Shown here one piece after another: positions 35,524 to 43,389 of a stretch of DNA of 64,000 nt (position 1 is its first letter; the number at the start of each line of letters is the position of its first letter). This DNA comes from Roseivivax sediminis (GTDB lineage Bacteria > Pseudomonadota > Alphaproteobacteria > Rhodobacterales > Rhodobacteraceae): positions 186,001-250,000 of the forward strand of contig NZ_FOMS01000005.1 in the NCBI RefSeq assembly GCF_900112685.1, in the 5' to 3' direction. Below the pieces are notes generated by a model, which was given only the letters and a program-made list of their open reading frames with translations, ran no database searches and was not told where the DNA came from. Both the position numbers and the translations under genes were made by a program.

Positions 35524-38325
35524 TCAGAGCCCCAGCGACCACCAGCCCCGTTTCTTCGGTTTCGGCGTCTCCTCGGACGCGTCCGCGTCCTCCTCGGCCG
35601 TGTCCGGCGCGCTGTCGCCCGCACCGTTGGTGGCCGCGTGCCGCGAAGCCTCCTCGGTCGCCGCGCCCTCGGTCGCCGGCTCGGGCTCCGCTGGGGCGGA
35701 CTCGGCCGCGCGGGCTTCTGCCTCCGACACCGGTGTCGCGTCCTCGGCCGGCGCGTCTGGCTCTGAGGCGTCAGCCGCCGCCGCCGGGGTCTCGACCTCG
35801 GCGACAGGATCGGCGTCCGCGACCGGCGAATCCGATGCGGCCGGGGCCGGCTCTGCCGGAACCTCTTCCGCGCTCGGAGCCCCGTCGCTTTCAGAAACCA
35901 CCGGGCTGTCATCAACCACCGCTGGCGCTTCGGCCTCCGTGGAACCGTCCGGCGCAGGATTGGCCTCCGGCTCGGTCACGGTCGCCTCGGGCGCAGCGCT
36001 CTGTGCAGCCGCCTCGGTCTCCGCCGGGCTGTCCGCGTCGGCACTCCCGGATGCGGCGGCGTGCTCGGCCGTCTCCTGCGAAGCGTCCTGCCCCTCGGCG
36101 TCCTGGCTTTCGCCCGAGCCGGACTTGGACTTGCGCCGCCGGCGCCGGCGGCGCTTCTTGGGCTTGGGCGCCTCGTCCTCGGCGGCGACCGTTTCCTGCG
36201 GCTCCGCCTCGCCCGAGTCGGCGGCCTCCTGCGGGGCTTCCGGCGCCTCCTCGACGTCGGGTTCGACCTCTTCCTCGGCGTCGGAATCGATCGCGTCCAT
36301 CAGCGCGGCGTCACCGACCACCACCGGGGCCGCGACCTCGGGCACGTTGCGGGTAGCGGTCTTGAACTTCTCCATCGAGAAATCCGGGCTGACCAGCGAT
36401 GGGTCGCCCTCCACCCGCACGGCCATGCCGTAGCGCATCTCGATGGCGGCGATATGCTCGCGCTTCTGGTTGATCAGGAAGTTGGCGATGCCGACGGGGC
36501 ACTTCACCAGCACCTCGCGCGAGCGGCGGCGCACGCCTTCCTCCTCGATCTGGCGCAGCACCTGCAGTGCCATGTTGTCGTCCGACCGGATCAGGCCGGT
36601 GCCGTGGCAGGCCGGGCACGGCTGCGTCGTCGCCTCGATCATGCCGGGGCGCAGGCGCTGGCGCGACATCTCCAGCAGGCCGAAGCCCGAGATGCGCCCG
36701 ACCTGGATGCGCGCGCGGTCGGTCTTGAGCTTGTCCTTGAGCTTCTTCTCCACGGCGGCGTTGTTCTTGCGCTCGTCCATGTCGATGAAGTCGATGACGA
36801 TGAGGCCCGCAAGGTCGCGCAGGCGCAGCTGGCGGGCCACCTCCTCGGCGGCCTCGAGGTTGGTCTTGAGCGCGGTTTCCTCGATCGAGCCTTCCTTGGT
36901 GGCGCGGCCCGAGTTCACGTCGATCGCCACCAGAGCCTCGGTCACGCCGATCACGATGTAGCCGCCGGACTTGAGCTGCACCGTCGGATTGAACATGCCC
37001 GACAGATACGATTCGACCTGGTGCCGCGCGAAGAGCGGCATCGGATCGGCGTAGTGCTTCACGTTCTTGGCGTGGGACGGCATGATCATCTTCATGAAGT
37101 CCTTGGCGATGCGGTAGCCGCGGTCGCCCTCCACGAAGACCTCGTCGATGTCGCGATTGTAGAGGTCGCGGATCGACCGTTTTATCAGGTCGCCTTCCTC
37201 GTAGATCTTCGCCGGCGCGATGGATTTCAGCGTCAGCTCGCGGATCTGCTCCCACAGGCGCTGCAGGTATTCGTAGTCGCGCTTGATCTCGGTCTTGGTG
37301 CGCTTGGCGCCGGCGGTGCGGATGATCAGGCCCGCGCCCTTCGGCACGTCGATCGCCTGCGCGATCTCTTTCAGCTTGGAGCGGTCGGCGGCGTTGGTAA
37401 TCTTGCGGGAGATGCCTCCGCCGCGGGCGGTGTTGGGCATCAGCACGCAATAGCGGCCGGCGAGCGACAGGTACGTGGTCAGCGCCGCGCCCTTGTTGCC
37501 GCGCTCTTCCTTGACGACCTGCACCAGGAGGATCTGGCGGACCTTGATGACCTCCTGGATCTTGTATTTCCGCGGACGCGCCTTGCGCGGCGGGCGGATG
37601 TCCTCCTCGGTGTCGTCATCGGCGACGGATTCGATGCTGTCGTCGTCGGCGCGGGCGCGCGGCGGTTCCTCGGCCCCGCCGTCCGCGTAGGCCTCGGGCG
37701 CCTCGTCGTCGCCGTCGGCCTCTTCCGCCGCTTCCGCCTTCGGCGCCGCCGCGTCCTCGGCCGGAGCCGCCGCGTCCGCGGCGTCATCTCCGCCGGAGTC
37801 GGGCTCCTCGACCGGCGTTTCGGCCACGGTCTCCATCGGCGACAGACCTTCGCCGGGATCAGCGGACCCGTCGCCCTCCTCGCCGTCGCCGAGATCGATC
37901 GTCTCCATCCCGCGGACCGACTCGGCGTCGCGGGAGGCGACCTGGTCGCCGGTACGCGCGGATTCGGCCTTGGAGGACGACCTGCGGCGCGAGCGCGTCG
38001 GCTTCTTGGGCTTTTCCTCCTCGTCCTCGGCGCGGGCCTGCCGCTCTTCCTCTTCCATCAGGGCGATTCGGTCGGCGACCGGGATCTGGTAATAATCGGG
38101 ATGGATTTCCGAGAAGGCGAGGAAACCGTGCCGGTTGCCGCCGTAATCGACGAATGCCGCCTGCAGCGACGGTTCGACCCGCGTCACCTTGGCGAGGTAG
38201 ATGTTCCCCGCGAGCTGACGCTTGTTTTCGGATTCGAAGTCGAATTCCTCGACCTTGTTGCCGTCCACCACCACGACGCGGGTTTCCTCCGCGTGGGTGG
38301 CGTCGATGAGCATCTTCTTTGCCAT
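35524..38325 (-). CDS. rne: Ribonuclease E
   Basis: 933 aa from ATG 38325. Main endonuclease of mRNA decay and rRNA/tRNA maturation, and scaffold of the degradosome. The S1 domain (about 36-290) is split by an acidic, Ser/Arg-rich insertion at about 90-248. Catalytic aspartates lie in ALVAIDVNSGRATKEG and GLIVIDFIDMDERKN. The Zn-link is PCPACHGTG. The C-terminal 250 residues are disordered: acidic repeats around a basic RNA-binding patch KKRRRRRRRKSKSG (near 720), ending KKRGWWSLGL. An upstream in-frame ATG adds only five residues. The leader before it is about 360 nt. Confidence 0.96.
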   Translation of the reverse strand: MAKKMLIDATHAEETRVVVVDGNKVEEFDFESENKRQLAGNIYLAKVTRVEPSLQAAFVDYGGNRHGFLAFSEIHPDYYQIPVADRIALMEEEERQARAEDEEEKPKKPTRSRRRSSSKAESARTGDQVASRDAESVRGMETIDLGDGEEGDGSADPGEGLSPMETVAETPVEEPDSGGDDAADAAAPAEDAAAPKAEAAEEADGDDEAPEAYADGGAEEPPRARADDDSIESVADDDTEEDIRPPRKARPRKYKIQEVIKVRQILLVQVVKEERGNKGAALTTYLSLAGRYCVLMPNTARGGGISRKITNAADRSKLKEIAQAIDVPKGAGLIIRTAGAKRTKTEIKRDYEYLQRLWEQIRELTLKSIAPAKIYEEGDLIKRSIRDLYNRDIDEVFVEGDRGYRIAKDFMKMIMPSHAKNVKHYADPMPLFARHQVESYLSGMFNPTVQLKSGGYIVIGVTEALVAIDVNSGRATKEGSIEETALKTNLEAAEEVARQLRLRDLAGLIVIDFIDMDERKNNAAVEKKLKDKLKTDRARIQVGRISGFGLLEMSRQRLRPGMIEATTQPCPACHGTGLIRSDDNMALQVLRQIEEEGVRRRSREVLVKCPVGIANFLINQKREHIAAIEMRYGMAVRVEGDPSLVSPDFSMEKFKTATRNVPEVAAPVVVGDAALMDAIDSDAEEEVEPDVEEAPEAPQEAADSGEAEPQETVAAEDEAPKPKKRRRRRRRKSKSGSGESQDAEGQDASQETAEHAAASGSADADSPAETEAAAQSAAPEATVTEPEANPAPDGSTEAEAPAVVDDSPVVSESDGAPSAEEVPAEPAPAASDSPVADADPVAEVETPAAAADASEPDAPAEDATPVSEAEARAAESAPAEPEPATEGAATEEASRHAATNGAGDSAPDTAEEDADASEETPKPKKRGWWSLGL

Positions 38326-38856
38326 ATTGTCCGTTTGCACGCGCGCGCGCCGCCCGGCCCCGGGGGGCGGACGGCACGGTCGCTATGTCTTGTCAGGGCG
38401 AAGCGCGCCGCCGTGGCAGGATGCGGGGCAATGCCCACATGCGTCTGCCTCGTGTTCGGTGCGCGCGTCATCGCGGTTCTTCTCCGACGCGTGGCGCGGC
38501 TCGTCCGAGCCGGCGCCTGCGCCCGTTTGATACCCGCCCGCGTCATGCGCGGTCCGGGCGGTTTCCATGGCCCGGGATAAGGGCCTGATCGGTCTGGCAA
38601 GGGGGCCCTTTCGCACGCGGCGTCTGCGACCCGATCACCAGCGAAACTCGTGAAGGCCGGGCGCAGCGGGTCTGCGCGGCGCGGCCTGATCGCGACATTA
38701 GCCCGCCCGCGCGGCAAAAGACAATGGCAAATCGTGTCCGGGCAATGTGCGGCCGGACCGGCCGGACCGGCGCCGGGGCGTTGCCCCGGGCCCCGGGGTT
38801 TATCCAGCCGGACGAAGAGGCTGCCGGGCGCTCTTGAGGCGCGGGGGACGCTGTCT
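38326..38856 (-). other. Long rne 5' leader and upstream gap
   Basis: 531 bp without a supportable gene. The rne-proximal 360 nt are probably transcribed as leader. The segment at 38745-38800 has overlapping GC-rich palindromes (GGCCGGACCGGCC and CGGGGCGTTGCCCCG), which may end the hydroxyacid-dehydrogenase message coming from 38857. Confidence 0.5.
38695..38724 (-). promoter_or_regulatory. Candidate sigma-70 promoter of rne
   Basis: Minus strand: TTGTCT (38724-38719), 18 bp, TAATGT (38700-38695). Transcription would start near 38688 and give a leader of about 360 nt before the rne start at 38325. Confidence 0.45.
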
Positions 38857-39729
38857 TCAGCCCAGTTTGCGCAGCCGCGCGAAGAGCGAGGACGTATCCC
38901 AGCGGCCGCCGCCCATGGACTGCACGTCCTTGTAGAACTGGTCGACCAGTGCCGTGACCGGCAGCGAGGCGCCGACCTCGTCGGCCGCGTCGAGACAGAT
39001 GTTAAGGTCCTTGCGCATCCAGTCGACGGCGAAGCCGTGCTCCCAATGGTCGTCGAGCATGGTCTCGTAGCGGTTCTGCAGCTGCCAGGAGCCCGCGGCC
39101 CCCTGGCTGATCACCTCCACCACCGCGCGGCCGTCGAGGCCGGATTTCTCGGCCATGTGCAGCGCCTCCGAGAGGCCCTGGACGAGGCCGGCGATGGCGA
39201 TCTGGTTGCACATCTTGGTGGTCTGGCCGGCGCCGCTGTCGCCGATGCGGCGGCAGAGCTTGGCGTAGACGGACATGATCGGCTCGGCGGCGTCGTAATG
39301 CGCCTGCTCGCCGCCGCACATGATCGACAGCTGCCCATTCTCGGCGCCGGCCTGCCCGCCCGAGATCGGGGCGTCGACAAAGCCTGCGCCCTTCTCGGCG
39401 AAGGCATCGTAAAGCTCGCGCGTGACTCGGGCCGACACGGTCGTGTGATCGACGAAGATCGCCCCCGCCGCCATGCCGGCGAGCGCGCCGTCCTCGCCGA
39501 GGCAGACCGAGCGCAGATCGTCGTCGTTACCGACGCAGGCCATCACGAAATCCGCACCGGAGGCGGCCTCGCGCGGGGTGGCGGCACGGGCGCCGCCATG
39601 CTCCTGCGCCCAGGCCTCGGCCTTGGCGGCGGTGCGGTTGTAGACGGTGACGTCGTGGCCCGCCTTTTGCAGGTGCCCCGCCATCGGATAGCCCATCACC
39701 CCGAGCCCGAGGAACGCCAGCTTCGCCAT
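38857..39729 (-). CDS. NAD(P)-dependent beta-hydroxyacid dehydrogenase (3-hydroxyisobutyrate dehydrogenase family)
   Basis: 290 aa; GGAAGGAG precedes the ATG. Rossmann motif GLGVMGYPMAGHLQKAGH, substrate loop DAPISGGQAGAENGQL, catalytic lysine in GAGQTTKMCNQIAIAG, and a C-terminal KDLNICLDAADEVGASLPVT region, all matching the 3-hydroxyisobutyrate / tartronate-semialdehyde reductase family. The exact substrate cannot be fixed. 3-Hydroxyisobutyrate (valine breakdown) would link it to the propionyl-CoA pathway upstream in the window. Confidence 0.88.
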   Translation of the reverse strand: MAKLAFLGLGVMGYPMAGHLQKAGHDVTVYNRTAAKAEAWAQEHGGARAATPREAASGADFVMACVGNDDDLRSVCLGEDGALAGMAAGAIFVDHTTVSARVTRELYDAFAEKGAGFVDAPISGGQAGAENGQLSIMCGGEQAHYDAAEPIMSVYAKLCRRIGDSGAGQTTKMCNQIAIAGLVQGLSEALHMAEKSGLDGRAVVEVISQGAAGSWQLQNRYETMLDDHWEHGFAVDWMRKDLNICLDAADEVGASLPVTALVDQFYKDVQSMGGGRWDTSSLFARLRKLG

Positions 39730-39857
39730 TCGTCACTCCTTCCGCGATCCGTTCGGGGCCAGTCTGTCGCAAGGCCTCCCGCCCTTGGCAAGCCCGCATC
39801 GAGGCGGTAGTCCGGCACGACGCCGCACGTGCGGATCTTGGAGAGGGAATACAGGCA

Positions 39858-42326
39858 ATGCGGCTGGTCTTCCGCTGGCTTCTGCGGCTCGCCACGCTGG
39901 CGATCCTGCTGGCGGTGATCGGCGTCGGTCTGGTCTATTACCTCGCCTCGCGGTCGCTGCCGGATTATTCCAAGACGCTGCGCGTGGACGGGATCACCGC
40001 GGACCTGGAGATCGTGCGCGACAATTCCAACGTGCCGCATATCTTCGCGCGCTCCGACCGGGACGCCTATTTCGGGCTGGGCTACACCCACGCGCAGGAC
40101 CGGCTGTGGCAGATGATGCTCTTGCGGCGCACGGCTCAAGGGCGGCTGTCGGAACTGTTCGGAAGCCGCACCGTCGACACCGACACGCTGATCCGTCGGC
40201 TCGATCTCTACAACCTCGCGCGCGCCTCGGTGGAGCATCAGACGCCCGAGACGCTGGACGCGCTGGAGGCTTACGCCGCCGGTGTCAACGCGCGGATCGA
40301 CGAGATCAACCGGCGGTCGCTGGGACGCGGGGCTCCGGAGTTCTTCCTGTTCGACGCGCGCCTGCCGCCCTGGCAGCCGGCGGATTCGCTGGCCGTCATC
40401 AAGGTGATGGCGCTGCAGCTTTCGGGGCACCTCTCCGAGGAGGTGCTGCGCGCGCGCACCTCGCTGGCGCTGGAGGACGAGGACAAGCTGGCCGACATCC
40501 TGCCCGACATTCCCGGCGACGGGGTGGCGGCGCTGCCGGAATACGCCGCGCTGGCGCCGGGCGCGTCGCGGACCGCCGCGCTGGAGCCGGTGCCGGAGCG
40601 GGACGGGTTCCTGTCGCCCCTGCCCGAGCGCGGGCTTGCCGGCGCGTCGAACGCCTGGGCGGCCGCACCGTCGAGGTCGGCCTCGGGCGGCACGCTTCTG
40701 GCGGGCGATCCGCATCTGGGCTTCACGGCGCCGTCGATCTGGTATCTCGCGCGGATGCAGCTGACGGCGGGCGGAGTCATCGGCGGCACCATTCCCGGCA
40801 TCCCGGCGATCATGGTGGGCCGGTCGGAGCAGCTCGGGTGGGCGATCACGTCGTCCTATCTCGACGATCAGGACCTGCACCTGGAGGAGCTCAACCCCGA
40901 CGACCCGCAGCAGTACCGCACGCCGGACGGGTGGAAGGAATTCCGCACCCGCCGCTCGATCATCGAGATCAAGGACGCGCAGCCGATCACCATCACCATG
41001 CGCTGGACCGACAACGGGCCGGTGCTGCCCGGATCGGTCTACGACCTCGGCGCGATCACGCCGCAGGGGCACGTGATGTCGCTGTCCTGGACGGCGCTGT
41101 CCGGGCGCGACACGTCGATGAGCGCGGCGGTCGGCCTGATGGGGGCACAGGACGTGCGCAGCGCGATCGAGTTGTCGGAGGCCTATGTCGCGCCGAGCCA
41201 GAACCTCACGCTGATCGACGACGAGACCGTGGCGATGAAGACCATCGGCACGATGCCCCGCCGCGACCCTGGGCATCAGAGCCGGGGGCGCCTGCCATCC
41301 CCCGGCTGGGTCGAGGCGAACCGCTGGCAGGGCCGCCTGCCCTACGACCAGAACCCCGAATTCGTCGCGCCCGCGGGTGGTGTTGTCGGCAACACCAACA
41401 ACAAGGTGATCGACCGGCCCTTCCCACGTCACATGAGCCATGAATGGGGGGACAGCCAGCGGGTGATGCGCTGGCGCGCGATGATGCAGGGCCGCGAGGT
41501 GCATACCCGCGACAGCTTCATCGAGGCGCAGCTCGACACCGTGTCGCCGGCGGCGCGCACGCTCCTGCCGCTGATCGGCGCGGACCTGTGGTTCACCGGC
41601 GAGGCCGCCGCCGAAGGCACACCCGAGCGCCGCCGCGCCGAGGCGCTGAGCCTCCTGGCGGACTGGAACGGCGAGATGAACGAGCACATGCCCGAGCCGT
41701 TGATTTACGCCGCCTGGCTGCGCGCGCTTCAGGACCGGCTGATCCGCGACGAGCTCGGGCCCCTGGCGGACGAATACGACCATGTGCAACCGCTCTTCAT
41801 CGAACGGGTGTTCCGCGACGTGAGCGGGGCCTCGGCCTGGTGCAACGTGATCCGGTCGAGCCGGGACGAGACCTGCACCGACATCGCGCGGCTGGCGCTC
41901 GACGACGCGCTGGTATGGATCGACGAGACCTACGGTACCGCGCTCGAAAGCCTGCGCTGGGGCAATGCGCACCAGGCGACGCACGATCATCCGGTTCTGG
42001 GCGATGTGCCGGTGCTGCGGTATTTCGTGAACATCCGGCAGTCGACCTCGGGCGGCGATCACACGTTGCAGCGCGGGCGGACCTCCGGGCAGGATCCCGA
42101 ACCGTTCCTCAACGTGCACGGCGCCGGCTATCGCGGCGTCTACGACTTCGCCGATCCGGATTCGTCGGTCTTCATCAACTCGACGGGACAGTCGGGGCAT
42201 TTCCTGTCGCGCCATTACGACGATCTCGGCCAGCTCTGGCGCCGGGGCGAGTATATCCCGATGTCGCTCGATCCCGAGCTTGCCAGGGCCGCCGCCGTCG
42301 GCGTGACCCGGCTGACCGCGAAGTAA
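39858..42326 (+). CDS. Penicillin acylase family (Ntn) amidohydrolase
   Basis: 822 aa. N-terminal hydrophobic anchor or signal (residues 8-30), then the alpha part with VRDNSNVPHIFARSDRDAYFGLGYTHAQDRLWQM, a spacer, and the self-processing site GLAGASNAWA whose S264 becomes the N-terminal nucleophile of the beta chain. Beta-chain marks: GTLLAGDPHLGF, WAITSSYLDDQDLHLEEL and a late HGAGYRGVYDFADPDSSVFINSTGQSGH-like segment. Such periplasmic enzymes cleave acyl amides, including acyl-homoserine lactones and beta-lactams. Substrate unknown; a role in quorum quenching is possible but unproven. Confidence 0.9.
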   Translation: MRLVFRWLLRLATLAILLAVIGVGLVYYLASRSLPDYSKTLRVDGITADLEIVRDNSNVPHIFARSDRDAYFGLGYTHAQDRLWQMMLLRRTAQGRLSELFGSRTVDTDTLIRRLDLYNLARASVEHQTPETLDALEAYAAGVNARIDEINRRSLGRGAPEFFLFDARLPPWQPADSLAVIKVMALQLSGHLSEEVLRARTSLALEDEDKLADILPDIPGDGVAALPEYAALAPGASRTAALEPVPERDGFLSPLPERGLAGASNAWAAAPSRSASGGTLLAGDPHLGFTAPSIWYLARMQLTAGGVIGGTIPGIPAIMVGRSEQLGWAITSSYLDDQDLHLEELNPDDPQQYRTPDGWKEFRTRRSIIEIKDAQPITITMRWTDNGPVLPGSVYDLGAITPQGHVMSLSWTALSGRDTSMSAAVGLMGAQDVRSAIELSEAYVAPSQNLTLIDDETVAMKTIGTMPRRDPGHQSRGRLPSPGWVEANRWQGRLPYDQNPEFVAPAGGVVGNTNNKVIDRPFPRHMSHEWGDSQRVMRWRAMMQGREVHTRDSFIEAQLDTVSPAARTLLPLIGADLWFTGEAAAEGTPERRRAEALSLLADWNGEMNEHMPEPLIYAAWLRALQDRLIRDELGPLADEYDHVQPLFIERVFRDVSGASAWCNVIRSSRDETCTDIARLALDDALVWIDETYGTALESLRWGNAHQATHDHPVLGDVPVLRYFVNIRQSTSGGDHTLQRGRTSGQDPEPFLNVHGAGYRGVYDFADPDSSVFINSTGQSGHFLSRHYDDLGQLWRRGEYIPMSLDPELARAAAVGVTRLTAK

Positions 42327-42360
42327 GGGACGCCGCGCCGGTCGCCTCGTGGCGTGAGTT

Positions 42361-42562
42361 GCGCAGCGTCGGGCCACGGTCCCGCGATGCACGGTGGCCC
42401 GACGGGCTTGTGTCCACGCGGGAGCCGCGCAGCGCAGGGCCGCGGTCCGGGTCTCAGAGCGGCGCGCTTTATTCCGGCCACCTCGGCAAGACCTCAGAGC
42501 ATCGCGCCAAGCGTCCCCAAATCGCCGGTCCGGGGGGCGGCCCGGCGATGCGCGGCGGCCTT
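42361..42562. repeat. Degenerate repeats and hairpins in the gap before the act operon
   Basis: The 403-bp gap 42327-42729 has no real gene. A 22-mer (42361-42382) recurs with three changes at 42427-42448. A hairpin with an 11-bp stem, CGTCGGGCCAC/GTGGCCCGACG (42367-42377, 42394-42404), lies 40 bp past the acylase stop and may end its message. The words shared with 30.6 kb are at 42467-42476 and 42545-42562. Confidence 0.45.
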
Positions 42563-42665
42563 CGGCGTCCACTCGCCACTGGATCGTCGTTCGAGCGGGC
42601 GATTTTCGAACCCGCACCACAGCGCGCCCGCTCCACCTGCCTACGCGAGAAAAAATTCAATCCGT

Positions 42666-42694
42666 TTGCAACCATTTTCACGCCGATTTGTTAG
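42666..42694 (+). promoter_or_regulatory. Candidate promoter of the act-cta operon
   Basis: TTGCAA (42666-42671), 17 bp, TGTTAG (42689-42694), inside a locally AT-rich patch (42648-42715) that stands out from its surroundings, about 35 bp before the actA start. It is the only promoter-like site near the twelve-gene operon. Confidence 0.4.
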
Positions 42695-42729
42695 CTCGGG
42701 AGTCACAATAAGAGCCAGCAGGGACACGC

Positions 42730-43389
42730 ATGAGCCAGATCTTCGGGCGAGGAGCGAACACGGCCGCGCGCATCGCGCTCCCGTCGCTCGTGATCGTCCC
42801 GGTGCTGATCCTGGCCACGCTGATCTTCTTCCGCTGGACCGACTACGTCACCGGCGAGGACCGCATCGTCGACCAGCCGGTCGCCTTCAGCCACCGCCAC
42901 CACACCTCCGAGGTCGGCATCGACTGCCGCTACTGTCACACGTCGGTGACGGAGGAGGCGAGCGCCGGCCTGCCGCCCACCAAGACCTGCATGACCTGCC
43001 ACAGCCGCCTGTGGTCCGAGGAAGAGATGCTCCAGCCGATCCGCACGAGCTGGGTCACCGGCGAGCGTCTGCGCTGGAACCGCGTCCACGACCTGCCCGA
43101 CCACGTCTACTTCAACCACTCGACCCACGTGACCAACGGCGTCGCCTGCACCCAGTGCCACGGCCCCGTGGGCGACATGCGGCTGATCGGCCAGGAGGCG
43201 CCGCTGACGATGGGCTGGTGCCTCGACTGCCACCGCGACCCCGGCCCGAATCTCAGCCCGCCAGAGGAGATCTTCGCCCCCATGCCGACCCGCCGTGCCA
43301 AGATCGACGCCGCGGCGATCCATGCGCTCTTGCGAGACTACGATATCGAGGCCGGAAACCTGACGGATTGCACCACATGCCACCGATGA
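42730..43389 (+). CDS. actA: Alternative complex III subunit ActA, pentaheme cytochrome c
   Basis: 219 aa. One N-terminal membrane helix (about 17-37) anchors a periplasmic domain with five CxxCH heme sites: CRYCH, CMTCH, CTQCH, CLDCH and, at the very end, CTTCH. Extra histidines (FSHRHHT, FNHST) are likely distal ligands. In the family ActA passes electrons from ActB to the mono-heme ActE. AGGGA precedes the ATG. It is the first gene of a 12-gene operon and overlaps actB by 4 bp. Confidence 0.94.
   Translation: MSQIFGRGANTAARIALPSLVIVPVLILATLIFFRWTDYVTGEDRIVDQPVAFSHRHHTSEVGIDCRYCHTSVTEEASAGLPPTKTCMTCHSRLWSEEEMLQPIRTSWVTGERLRWNRVHDLPDHVYFNHSTHVTNGVACTQCHGPVGDMRLIGQEAPLTMGWCLDCHRDPGPNLSPPEEIFAPMPTRRAKIDAAAIHALLRDYDIEAGNLTDCTTCHR

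Noticed and set aside
36061-38580. 839-codon open frame on the + strand opposite rne
   Set aside because: Its hydrophobic, Leu/Gly/Val-rich translation is the mirror of the acidic RNase E codons; no motif is present.
42354-42729. Upstream extension in frame with actB, before actA
   Set aside because: It reads through actA in another frame; actB has a Tat signal and an ATGA start at 43386.
42327-42729. tRNA or small RNA gene in the gap before actA
   Set aside because: No cloverleaf or conserved tRNA boxes; only GC-rich repeats and a hairpin were seen.
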